A stretch of DNA of 64,000 nt, taken from positions 806,001 through 870,000 of the forward strand of contig OY762936.1 of NCBI GenBank assembly GCA_963666935.1, read 5' to 3'. The position numbers and the translations under genes were made by a program. Source of the DNA: G963666935 sp963666935. Lineage in GTDB: Bacteria > Bacillota > Clostridia > Christensenellales > CAG-138. Under the pieces are notes generated by a model. The model saw only the letters and a list, made by a program, of their open reading frames with translations, searched no databases and was not told the DNA's origin. Of this stretch, positions 35,894 through 44,190 are shown in pieces. Each line of letters begins with the position of its first letter. The first letter of the stretch is position 1.

Positions 35894-36433
35894 CTAATTA
35901 ACTTGCAGTAATTCGCCTTCTCCGTTTGTTTGCATTCCTTTCACCCGCTTTGCGATATATCCTGCAACAGATTGCTTCGGAACATCCAAAGCAATCGAAA
36001 ATTCACCGTATAACAAGTCTTCCGCATGTTTCAAAAAATTTGTATCGACTGCGCCTATTTTTTTGTTATTATGTTGACGTTCCTGTTTTTTAGTTGAAAT
36101 CGACATGACCACTTTAATCAAGCTTTCGCAGTTGTGCGCTTGCAATGCAGTCATATAATGCCGCGTCAATTCCTGCAGGTTGGAGCTGTTGTAGGCTTGG
36201 GCCTGCATGGAGGGAATTAAATTAATTAATTGCTCCGCTTCTTCCTTTTTCATGACAGGACGCATGAATACTTTTGTATTCACAGGGATATAGATATGCC
36301 CATTTTTATCCTGAAGTTCCAGCACATAATACTTCTGATTCTCGCTGGCGCCGCTGAATTTGGATGTCGTAATATCCTTGACTTTACAGACGCCAATACG
36401 TCCATATATAATCATTTCTCCAATATTGTACAT
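35894..36433 (-). CDS. CarD-family transcription regulator
   Basis: A 179-residue protein with the CarD/TRCF RNA-polymerase-interacting domain at 1-65 (MYNIGEMIIYGRIGVCKV, YYVLELQ, IYIPVNTK) and a helical C-terminal DNA-binding part. CarD proteins bind the RNA polymerase beta subunit and stabilise open complexes, chiefly at rRNA/tRNA promoters. It lies next to a tRNA cluster. TTGGAGGTGTAAGT precedes the ATG. Its leader contains an attenuator-like hairpin. Confidence 0.88.
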   Translation of the reverse strand: MYNIGEMIIYGRIGVCKVKDITTSKFSGASENQKYYVLELQDKNGHIYIPVNTKVFMRPVMKKEEAEQLINLIPSMQAQAYNSSNLQELTRHYMTALQAHNCESLIKVVMSISTKKQERQHNNKKIGAVDTNFLKHAEDLLYGEFSIALDVPKQSVAGYIAKRVKGMQTNGEGELLQVN

Positions 36434-36451
36434 ACTTACACCTCCAATCCG

Positions 36452-36499
36452 AAAAAATGTGCGGCTTGACGACCGGACTTATGTTCGTCAAAACCGCAC
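36452..36499 (-). promoter_or_regulatory. Attenuator-like hairpin in the carD leader
   Basis: On the minus strand a stem (GTGCGG..TTGACGA with its complement, 36459-36499) begins within ~6 bases of the predicted transcript start and is followed directly by ATTTTTTC, then the ribosome binding site. It has the form of an intrinsic terminator inside the leader. Confidence 0.6.
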
Positions 36500-36510
36500 G
36501 CTGTAATATT

Positions 36511-36539
36511 ATTATAACATTAATTTGAGATAGATGTAA
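36511..36539 (-). promoter_or_regulatory. Promoter of carD
   Basis: On the minus strand TTACAT (36539-36534), 17-base spacer, TATAAT (36516-36511). Confidence 0.75.
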
Positions 36540-36619
36540 GAAAAAATACAAATATACCGTTTTACTCGCTTTGCTGGTAAATATGAACTTGATTGCCATT
36601 CTGGCCAGGCGGAAATAAA

Positions 36620-36655
36620 AAAAGGCCGTTCCCAAGTTTGGGAGCGGTCCTTTTT
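36620..36655. terminator. Terminator of the pst-pho operon
   Basis: Stem GGCCGTTCCCA/TGGGAGCGGTCC (imperfect) flanked by A- and T-runs, directly downstream of phoR. Confidence 0.75.
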
Positions 36656-36656
36656 G

Positions 36657-38324
36657 TTACTGTTCAGCGGGGAAAGTTACGGTGATGGAAGTGCCTTTAC
36701 CCGGCTCGCTGCATAGTTCCAGCGATGCGCCGTGCACCTGTACGCTGTGCTTTACGATGGAAAGTCCAAGCCCCGTGCCGCCGGTTTCCTTCGAGTGACT
36801 CTTGTCAACCCGATAAAAACGTTCGAAGATGTGGGGCTGGTGTTCCTTGGGGATACCGATTCCCGTGTCGCTGACCCGAAGAAGCGTCTGGCTGTCCCTG
36901 CGAAGAACCTCTAATGCGACGCTGCCGTCCTGGACGTTGTATTTAATAGCGTTGTCAACAAGGTTAAAGACAAGTTCGTTGAGGATCCCTGCAATGCCCC
37001 GAATCGTAGCCTGCTCGCCGGAAACGGCAAGGGAGACGCCGTGCTTCTGCGCGGCGGGAAGTAGGCGTGCGCATACGTCCTCGCATACTGCAAGCAGGTC
37101 AACCGGTTCTTTTTTCGGGAGGTCAATGCTTTCATCTAGCTGGGACAGGCGCATGATGTCGTTAATGAGGGCAATGAGACGGGTGGCCTCGTCGCAAATC
37201 TTGCCGGCGAAGCGCGGAATATCTTCCGCATTTGCCACGCCGTCCCGTATGATTTCCGCATAGCCGGAAATGGAGGTCAGGGGCGTTTTCAGTTCGTGGG
37301 ATACGTTGGCGGAAAATTCCCGGCGGCTGTGATCCGCCTCCTCTTTATCGGTGACGTCCAATATCAGCAATACGGTGCCAAGAATTGCTTCGTCGCTTTT
37401 GACTACGCTGGCCATTACTAGGTAGCTTTTCCCGGACTGGTGCAGCATGGCCTCGCCTGCGCCTTCTTTTCGCGCGGCTTCCATGGTGGATTGAATCTTG
37501 GCGCTGCGGCTCAGTGATAAGATGCAGTTGCCCGAAATCTTTTCCGGGGAGGCGTGGAATATATTTGCCGCACTGGGGTTTATGGAAAGAATGTTGTCGG
37601 CGCTGTCTAAGAGGATCAGCCCTTCTCTCATACTGTCCGTCACGGCGGAAAATTCCCGCTGTTCCTTTGTCAAGGCAGCCATCTGCTCCCGGATCTTTTT
37701 ATGCTGGCGGTCCATGCGTAGCAGAAGCGGCGCCAGCTCGTCATAGGCGGTATTGTCCAGGGGGTGATCCAAATCCAAAGCATTGATAGGGGAAACGATA
37801 CGCCTGGCTAGGCTGCGGGAAAGGAAGAGCGAGGCGAAGGCCAGCAAAAGGAGAATGAGGATTGCCGGTGCCATAGCTGTCTGAATCATGCTCCAAACGC
37901 TCTTTTGGGCAACGGAAATTCGCAAAATAGTGCCATCGTCCAGCCTCTGGGCGTAGTAGAGAATCTGGACCATCTGCGTGGCGGAGTAGCGGGTGCTTTT
38001 CCCTGTGCCTTGGCTGATGGCTGCGGCAATTTCAGGGCGGGAAGCATGGTTCTCCATCTGGCTTGGATCGGCCGCATTATCGTAGAGCACAGTGCCGTCG
38101 GCGGCCACCAGTGTGATACGGTCCCGGGCGGAGAGACTGTCGAAGTATGCGTATGGGTCTTTCGAAACGGCCAAGCTCTCTTGGATCAGGTCGCATTCTG
38201 TGGCCAATTCCGTAAAGATGCGGTCCTCCAGAATCCGATACTGCACGGCCAGCACCATACTGGCCATAACGAGAGAGGCCAGCAGTGCCGCTGCAAAAAT
38301 GCTCCAAAATATGCGCTTTCTCAT
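36657..38324 (-). CDS. phoR: Phosphate-sensing histidine kinase PhoR
   Basis: A 555-residue sensor kinase: helix at ~7-27, extracytoplasmic domain, second helix near 155, PAS-like region (MREGLILLDSADNILSINPSA), HisKA with phosphoacceptor His in FSANVSHELKTPLTSISG, and ATPase boxes LVDNAIKYN, DTGIGIP and GTGLGLSIVKH. It is the last gene of pstSCAB-phoU-phoB-phoR and overlaps phoB by four bases, so it is assigned to phosphate limitation by context as well as architecture. Confidence 0.92.
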   Translation of the reverse strand: MRKRIFWSIFAAALLASLVMASMVLAVQYRILEDRIFTELATECDLIQESLAVSKDPYAYFDSLSARDRITLVAADGTVLYDNAADPSQMENHASRPEIAAAISQGTGKSTRYSATQMVQILYYAQRLDDGTILRISVAQKSVWSMIQTAMAPAILILLLLAFASLFLSRSLARRIVSPINALDLDHPLDNTAYDELAPLLLRMDRQHKKIREQMAALTKEQREFSAVTDSMREGLILLDSADNILSINPSAANIFHASPEKISGNCILSLSRSAKIQSTMEAARKEGAGEAMLHQSGKSYLVMASVVKSDEAILGTVLLILDVTDKEEADHSRREFSANVSHELKTPLTSISGYAEIIRDGVANAEDIPRFAGKICDEATRLIALINDIMRLSQLDESIDLPKKEPVDLLAVCEDVCARLLPAAQKHGVSLAVSGEQATIRGIAGILNELVFNLVDNAIKYNVQDGSVALEVLRRDSQTLLRVSDTGIGIPKEHQPHIFERFYRVDKSHSKETGGTGLGLSIVKHSVQVHGASLELCSEPGKGTSITVTFPAEQ

Positions 38325-38998
38325 GAACGGAACCCTCCAAAGCGGTAACCAACGCCGCGGACGGTCTCAATGAATGTGCCGTAACTGCCCAACTTACTGC
38401 GAAGGGTCTGCACATGCACGTCTACCGTGCGGGTACCGCCTTCATAGTCGTATCCCCATACCGTTTCAAGCAGGTGGTCTCGTGAAAATGCCTGCCCCGC
38501 ATTTTCCATCAAAAACGCAAGCAGGGAAAATTCCTTAAAGGTTAAAAGTACTTGTGTGCCATCCACGGATACCGTATGGCTTTTTTTATCCAAACACAGG
38601 CCGTCGGCTGCAAGAAAGTCGGCTTCGCTCTTTTTTGCTGTCCGGCGGAGAAGGGCCTTGATCCGCGCTACAAGCTCCGCCATGCCGAAAGGCTTGGCGA
38701 TATAATCGTCAGCCCCCAAATCCAGTCCCACGACCTTGTCGTATTCCGCGCCTTTGGCAGTTATCATAATCACGGGGATATCGGTTGTTTTCGCGTTGGC
38801 TTTGAGCTTTTTGAGGATGTGCAGGCCGTCCTCTTCGGGCAGCATAATATCCAGCAGCACCAGATCGGGGAGTTGATGTTCTACTGCCTTGTAAAAAGGC
38901 TCGGCGCAAGAAAACCCCTGAGACGTAAGCCCTGTCTGGCCAAGGGTGTATATCACCAGCTCCCGTATGTTGGGGTCGTCTTCCACATAGTAGATCAT
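38321..38998 (-). CDS. phoB: Phosphate regulon response regulator PhoB/PhoP
   Basis: A 225-residue OmpR-class regulator: receiver domain with EDD near the N-terminus, phosphorylated Asp in DLVLLDIMLP and the TAKG/Lys-containing ..DDYIAKPF, then a winged helix (HLLETVWGYDYEGGTRTVDVHV). The start at 38998 follows GGGAGAATAC; a reading 45 bases longer runs into phoU. It overlaps phoU and phoR by four bases each. Confidence 0.93.
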   Translation of the reverse strand: MIYYVEDDPNIRELVIYTLGQTGLTSQGFSCAEPFYKAVEHQLPDLVLLDIMLPEEDGLHILKKLKANAKTTDIPVIMITAKGAEYDKVVGLDLGADDYIAKPFGMAELVARIKALLRRTAKKSEADFLAADGLCLDKKSHTVSVDGTQVLLTFKEFSLLAFLMENAGQAFSRDHLLETVWGYDYEGGTRTVDVHVQTLRSKLGSYGTFIETVRGVGYRFGGFRS

Positions 38999-39651
38999 AT
39001 GTATTCTCCCTTGTGTATCCCGGTAATAGAATATTCCACCCATTCCGCGATATTCTGGGCGTGGTCGCCAATGCGTTCGAAGTACTTGGCGATCATCAGA
39101 AGGTCGATGGCCTGGCTACCGTTGTTGGCGTCGATGCGAATCAGGTCGATGAGCTCCTTCTTAATTATGTTAAATAGGTCATCGATGATGTCATCCATTC
39201 CAATGACCTTTTTCGCCAGCTCTAAATCCCGCTTCACATAGGCGTCGATTGCACTGGTAACCATGCGAATGGCGGCGTTGGCCATCTGGGGCAGATGTTC
39301 CAGCTTCTTGATATAGGTCTGGCCCTTGAGGAAGATCACGATTCCGGAAATGTCGGAGGCCTGGTCGCCAATGCGTTCCATGTCCGTAATCATCTTGAGG
39401 GCCGCGGAGATCTGCCGCAAGTCTCGGGCCACGGGCTGCTGCTGGAGCAAAAGCTTGATGCACATGGATTCGATCTCCCGTTCCTTTCGGTCCACTTCCT
39501 GTTCCAGGATCATGGCCTGATTTGCTGCTTCCAGATCCTGTTTGATCAGCGCCTGGGATGCGGATTGGATGGCGCGCTCAATTAAAGATCCCATCTCCAT
39601 CATTTCTCTGTGAAGCAGTGTCAGTTGCTCGTCGAATGTTTTTCTCATCAT
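38995..39651 (-). CDS. phoU: PhoU phosphate signalling regulator
   Basis: A 218-residue all-helical protein with two PhoU repeats: FDEQLTLLHREMMEMGSLIE, and ERIGDQASDIS and ERIGDHAQNIAEW metal-binding motifs. It links Pst transport to PhoR and shuts off phosphate-starvation signalling when phosphate is ample. Start overlaps the pstB stop by four bases. Confidence 0.96.
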   Translation of the reverse strand: MMRKTFDEQLTLLHREMMEMGSLIERAIQSASQALIKQDLEAANQAMILEQEVDRKEREIESMCIKLLLQQQPVARDLRQISAALKMITDMERIGDQASDISGIVIFLKGQTYIKKLEHLPQMANAAIRMVTSAIDAYVKRDLELAKKVIGMDDIIDDLFNIIKKELIDLIRIDANNGSQAIDLLMIAKYFERIGDHAQNIAEWVEYSITGIHKGEYI

Positions 39652-40397
39652 CCGAACCTCCCCGTAATATAGTCCTCTGTGCGCTTGTCCTTGGGTATGG
39701 AAAACAGCTTTTCCGTATCGTTGAATTCAATGACTTCGCCCAACAGGAAGAACGCTGTCTTATCGGAGATGCGCGCCGCCTGCTGCATGTTGTGAGTCAC
39801 GATAATGATAGTATAATTCTCTTTGAGCGTTACAGCAAGGTCTTCAATTTTTGAGGTGGAAATGGGATCCAGCGCGCTGGTGGGCTCATCCATCAGAAGC
39901 ACTTCGGGTTCAACTGCCAGTGCCCGGGCGATGCAAAGCCGCTGCTGCTGCCCGCCGGAAAGCCCAAGGGCGTCCTTCTTGAGACGATCCTTGAGTTCCT
40001 CCCAGGTGGCCGCGTTCCGAAGAGAACGCTCCACGATGTCGTCCAGCTTGGCCTTGCTTTTTATGCCGTGGGTGCGGGGGCCGTATGCGATATTATCGTA
40101 AATGCTCATGGGGAAAGGATTGGGTTTTTGGAATACCATTCCCACCCGCTTGCGGAGCAGGGAGGGGTCCATTTCCCCGTAGATATCCTCTTTATCCAGC
40201 AGTACCTTACCCGTGATCCTGCAGCCCTCCACCAGGTCATTCATGCGGTTAAGGCTTTTGATCAGGGAGCTCTTGCCGCAGCCCGACGGGCCGATGAAGG
40301 CCGTAATCTCTTGAGCCGGAAGGTTCATAGAGACGTTCTTGAGCGCCTGAAAAGATCCATAATACAGGTTCAGGTTTTCAATTTCAATCTTGTTCAT
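39648..40397 (-). CDS. pstB: Phosphate ABC transporter ATP-binding protein PstB
   Basis: A 249-residue ATPase: Walker A GPSGCGKSS, signature LSGGQQQRLCIARALA, Walker B VLLMDEPTSALD, and the Pst-specific NRMNDLV segment. Powers high-affinity phosphate uptake. Overlaps pstA by four bases. Confidence 0.98.
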   Translation of the reverse strand: MNKIEIENLNLYYGSFQALKNVSMNLPAQEITAFIGPSGCGKSSLIKSLNRMNDLVEGCRITGKVLLDKEDIYGEMDPSLLRKRVGMVFQKPNPFPMSIYDNIAYGPRTHGIKSKAKLDDIVERSLRNAATWEELKDRLKKDALGLSGGQQQRLCIARALAVEPEVLLMDEPTSALDPISTSKIEDLAVTLKENYTIIIVTHNMQQAARISDKTAFFLLGEVIEFNDTEKLFSIPKDKRTEDYITGRFG

Positions 40398-41218
40398 CTG
40401 CTTGCGATCCTCCTTGCGATGCTTGCGGAAAGGGCGTTAATACCCACCACGATGAATAGAAGCACCACTGCCGTGGCGTAGGTCTGGTTGATATACAGCC
40501 CCTCCTGAGACAGCGCATACATATGTACCGATAGGGTGCGGGTGGAGTCCAGAATGCTGCTGGGGACTTCTGCTACTGTGCCTGCGGTATAGATCAGCGC
40601 TGCCGTCTCTCCCACAATGCGGCCGATTCCAAGGATTACTCCGGCCAGAATACCGGGCATTGCGGCGGGCAGCACAATCCGAAACACCGTCCGGAGCCGG
40701 CCAGCCCCCAGGCCGAAACTCCCCTCCCGGTAGTTGTCGGGCACGGCGAGGAGCGCCTCCTCTGTAGTACGCATGATTAGGGGAAGAATCATGATGGAAA
40801 GGGTCATGGCACCAGAAAGCAGGGAAAGACCCATGCTTAGGGTGTTTACGAAGAACAGCATGCCAAACAGGCCATACACGATGGAAGGGATGCCGGAGAG
40901 GGTTTCCGCGGTGGTGCGCACCAGCCGCACCAGCTGGTTGCCCCGCTTGGCGTATTCTGCCAGGTAGATGGCGGCGAAAACGCCCAAAGGCACCGCCACC
41001 AGCAAGGAGGCCAGTGTCATCAAAAGCGTGTTGATCAATGCGGGCAGGAGGGAGACGTTTTCGCTAGTATACTTCCAGGAGAACAGGTCCCAGGAAAGGT
41101 TGGGAATGCCCTTAATCAGGATATAGCTCACGATAAAGAGCAGAACCAGAACGGTGAGCACGGCCGCAGCGTGAACTGCCGTGCGGAGAAGAAAGGCGTT
41201 ACGGCGGGCGGTTTTCAT
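40394..41218 (-). CDS. pstA: Phosphate ABC transporter permease PstA
   Basis: A 274-residue permease with six helices and the EAA loop LLAVPDNYREGSFGLGAGRLRT (split here as LLAVPDNYREGSFGLGAG). Near the N-terminus, IPNLSWDLF is typical of PstA. Overlaps pstC and pstB by four bases. Confidence 0.96.
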   Translation of the reverse strand: MKTARRNAFLLRTAVHAAAVLTVLVLLFIVSYILIKGIPNLSWDLFSWKYTSENVSLLPALINTLLMTLASLLVAVPLGVFAAIYLAEYAKRGNQLVRLVRTTAETLSGIPSIVYGLFGMLFFVNTLSMGLSLLSGAMTLSIMILPLIMRTTEEALLAVPDNYREGSFGLGAGRLRTVFRIVLPAAMPGILAGVILGIGRIVGETAALIYTAGTVAEVPSSILDSTRTLSVHMYALSQEGLYINQTYATAVVLLFIVVGINALSASIARRIASR

Positions 41219-42051
41219 AGGCTGGACCTCCTCTTCGTCAGGGAGAATAATGCATTAATGGCCAGAATGAATACGAAGAGTACTACGGCGGTGGCGATCA
41301 AAGCACCCCTGTGCAGGTCGGCGGAGTACCCCATCTCAATGACAATGTTGCTGGTGAGGGTGCGCACGCCTTGCAGAATGCCCTTGGGCATGCGGGCCTG
41401 ATTGCCAGCCACCATTACCACGGCCATGGCTTCGCCGATGGCCCTGCCGATGCCCAAAATGATACTGGCGGTGACGCCGGATTTGGCTGCGGGCAGTACG
41501 ATTTTAAACACGGCGCGCTCGTGGGTGGAGCCTAGGGCCAGCGCGCCCTCATAGTAGCTTGCCGGCACGGCGTTAAGGGCGGATTCGCTTACTGTGATGA
41601 TGGTGGGCAGGATCATAATGCCCAGTATGGTGCTGGCGGCCAGCATGCTGCCCCGTCCGCTGATGAGGGGGACCAGCACCACCAGCCCAAAGAAACCGTA
41701 TACCACCGAGGGAATTCCGGCTAAGAGCTGGACCATGGGCCGGATCAACTTCACCATGGGCTTGGAGGCAAACCGGGAAAGGAAGACCGCTGTCAGCACA
41801 CCGATGGGGACGCCCATGAGCAGCGCGCCGGCGGTTACGTAGAGACTACCCAGAATCATGGGCAGGATCCCATAGATGTCATTGCCGGGCTTCCAGGTCG
41901 TGCCCAGCAGGAATTTGAACACGCCGATCTCCCTCAAGGGAGGGAGCCCGTTTACGAAGAGGAAGGCGCATATCAGTGCAACAGCCAAGATACAGACCGA
42001 GGCGGCTGTTAAAAACACCGCCTTGGCCGCGCGTTCGCGAAACTGTTTCAT
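41215..42051 (-). CDS. pstC: Phosphate ABC transporter permease PstC
   Basis: A 278-residue six-helix permease: LSRFASKPMVKLIRPMVQLL, AGIPSVVYGFFGLVVLVP and ALNAVPASYYEGALALGST (EAA loop). Forms the channel with PstA. AGGAGATCATAT precedes the ATG; 55 bases separate it from pstS. Confidence 0.96.
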   Translation of the reverse strand: MKQFRERAAKAVFLTAASVCILAVALICAFLFVNGLPPLREIGVFKFLLGTTWKPGNDIYGILPMILGSLYVTAGALLMGVPIGVLTAVFLSRFASKPMVKLIRPMVQLLAGIPSVVYGFFGLVVLVPLISGRGSMLAASTILGIMILPTIITVSESALNAVPASYYEGALALGSTHERAVFKIVLPAAKSGVTASIILGIGRAIGEAMAVVMVAGNQARMPKGILQGVRTLTSNIVIEMGYSADLHRGALIATAVVLFVFILAINALFSLTKRRSSL

Positions 42052-42106
42052 ATATGATCTCCTTTGCGCGAATACCCCCCTAACAGGGGGGCTACGCTTC
42101 GCTTAA

Positions 42107-43039
42107 TTAACCGATTTCGCTCCAGTCGGTGAGCTCGCCCATGTAGATCTTTTGCACCTGTTCTTTGGTGAGTTCCGTGATCGTGCTCTCGTTGTTTACG
42201 ACGATCGCGATGCCATCCATGGCGATGACCGTGGCAGAGACACCCTTTTCCACTTCGGTGTCCTTGAGTTCACGAGAGGCCATACCGATGTCGCAGCTTC
42301 CGTCAACGGCCATATTCACACCGGTGGAAGAATCGCTCTGTTGAACTTCAATTTCCGCGTTGGGGTTGATGGTCAAATAGGCTTCCTTCAGTTTTTCCAT
42401 CACGGGGGTTACGGAGGAGGAGCCAGCTACCACGACTTTGCCGGCAACGGTGCTTCCACCAAAGGCGGCGGCGTTATCTACGGAAGCGATGTAGCCGTTC
42501 TCTTCAATGACTGCCTGTCCTTGGGCGCTGAGGATGAAATCCATGAAAGCCTGGGCTGCTTCGGAAACGGTGGCCTTGGTTGCGATGTTGAAGGGACGCG
42601 CAATTTTGTAGCTTCCGTCCTTGATGGTTGCCACGGAAGCTTCAGCACCGTCAATCTTCACGGCTTTAACCGTGTCGTTGAGGGAGCCCAGGGAGATATA
42701 GCCAATGGCGTTCGCATTGCCCGCTACGGAAGTCATCACTACGGAAGTGCTGTTTGAGATATCCGCGTCTTCGGTGGTATAGTCCACTTTTTTGCCGCTG
42801 GCGTCCTTCTGTTCTACGTCGAACAGCTCAATGAACGCGCCCCGGGTGCCGCTGCCCTCTTCACGGGAGATGACGACGATTTCACCGCTGGTTGCTGCCG
42901 CAGCAGGGGCCGTGGTTGCTGCCGCAGCAGGGGCCGTGGTGCTGGTTGCTCCAGTTGCGCCGTTGTTCGCGCAGCCGGCGAACAAACCAAGCGTCATAAC
43001 AGACGCCAGAAGAATCATTGATAATTTTCTCATTCTCAT
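42107..43039 (-). CDS. pstS: Phosphate-binding lipoprotein PstS, circularly permuted
   Basis: A 310-residue lipoprotein (LFAGC, Cys23) at the head of pstSCAB. Its parts are in swapped order. Residues ~51-185 (EIVVISREEGSGTRGAFIE ... AAQAFMDFILSAQGQAVIEE) are normally the second half of a PstS. Residues ~200-310 (KVVVAGSSSVTPVMEKLKEA, SSTG, DIGMASRELKD, ending EQVQKIYMGELTDWSEIG) are normally the first half; in ordinary proteins DWSEIGG leads straight into IVVISRE. Both phosphate loops (GSGTR, GSSSV) remain, so function is likely. The linker holds a 24-bp tandem repeat (TTAPAAAA twice). AGGAGGAAATGAG precedes the ATG, and a CATGCTC/GAGCATG inverted repeat lies at 43054-43079 in the leader. Confidence 0.93.
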   Translation of the reverse strand: MRMRKLSMILLASVMTLGLFAGCANNGATGATSTTAPAAAATTAPAAAATSGEIVVISREEGSGTRGAFIELFDVEQKDASGKKVDYTTEDADISNSTSVVMTSVAGNANAIGYISLGSLNDTVKAVKIDGAEASVATIKDGSYKIARPFNIATKATVSEAAQAFMDFILSAQGQAVIEENGYIASVDNAAAFGGSTVAGKVVVAGSSSVTPVMEKLKEAYLTINPNAEIEVQQSDSSTGVNMAVDGSCDIGMASRELKDTEVEKGVSATVIAMDGIAIVVNNESTITELTKEQVQKIYMGELTDWSEIG

Positions 43040-43220
43040 TTCCTCCTATATTTCATGCTCTCATGATAGTATGAGCATGTACGGAAAAAATATGGAAATT
43101 ATCTAATCTATGTAAAATGTGCAATCATTGATTTCTCTAAATTTGAAGAAATAACGGCCGGTAAGCCACTTTAGATGGGAATCCATATTAGTCTATATAA
43201 CGATGCAATGCTTCTGGTTC

Positions 43221-44051
43221 TTAAAACCACTTCTTTCTCTTGAAAATCAGGATGCAGATTATAAGCGAAACAATGCTCAAACCGATTACGAAAAGGTAGC
43301 CGTGTTCCCAGCCGAACTCGGGCATCTTCAAATTCATGCCGTACCAGCCCACAATCAGTGTCAGCGGCAAAAAGATAGCGGTGATGACCGTAAAGAGCCG
43401 CATGGTGTTGTTCTGCTCAATGTCAATCTGGGCTTGATAGGCTTCTCTGACCTGTGTGACAAACTCTCTTAAGCCTGTCATGGACAGCAGCGTCCGCTCC
43501 ATGCGCCGCTGAAAATAGTCAAAGCGTTTTTTCGCTTCCGGCAAAAACAGATTATCCCTGTTTTCCGCCAACTCGCTGGCGATAAACCCCAGCTGCTCGC
43601 AATATCGCTTCATTTTAAGTAGCTCCCGCCGTAGGGCAATTATGGAACGGGTGCTCGCCTTCCTAACAAAGGCGCTGGTGAGCATCTGATCTTCCATGTC
43701 GGTGATACGGTTCTCATAATCCCCCAGACTGTAGATGTCATCCGCTGTCAGGCGCAGAAAAAATGCGCCCAGCTGTTCAAAATAAGAGCCATTGTCCTCG
43801 ATCGCCCGGGCATGGGACAGCAACTTTTCGCTGTCGGAAGCGTAAATCAGCTCCTCGTCGCTGCAAAAAATACTGACCCGTACGCTATGCCTTGCAATGT
43901 TTTGGACATCGCAGTAGTGGAATACGATCAGGTAACCGCCGCCTACAAATTCACACAAGGCGTTGCGTGAGTGAACCAATCGGGCTTTGCCATCTCCCCC
44001 GACACGGTCGATAATCAGATTCTCTTCTAACATCTTTACAATTTTTCTCAT
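43221..44051 (-). CDS. CorA-type magnesium/metal ion transporter
   Basis: A 276-residue protein with a soluble N-terminal domain, a long helix region, and two C-terminal helices bearing the GMN signature (GWYGMNLKMPEFGWEHG). It ends in a basic KRKKWF tail. CorA proteins import Mg2+ (or export divalent metals) as pentamers. The N-domain is shorter than in classical CorA. Apparently monocistronic. Confidence 0.88.
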   Translation of the reverse strand: MRKIVKMLEENLIIDRVGGDGKARLVHSRNALCEFVGGGYLIVFHYCDVQNIARHSVRVSIFCSDEELIYASDSEKLLSHARAIEDNGSYFEQLGAFFLRLTADDIYSLGDYENRITDMEDQMLTSAFVRKASTRSIIALRRELLKMKRYCEQLGFIASELAENRDNLFLPEAKKRFDYFQRRMERTLLSMTGLREFVTQVREAYQAQIDIEQNNTMRLFTVITAIFLPLTLIVGWYGMNLKMPEFGWEHGYLFVIGLSIVSLIICILIFKRKKWF

Positions 44052-44190
44052 ATGGCGGCTCCTTTGAAAAGTTGTATGCGCGTTGTAAATGCAATGGATT
44101 ATTATTTACTTTCTATGTTATAGTATAAACAAAATCTAAAGCGAGAGAAAGAAGATTCTACTTGAATTTGCATGAATGGAGGATCAATTG

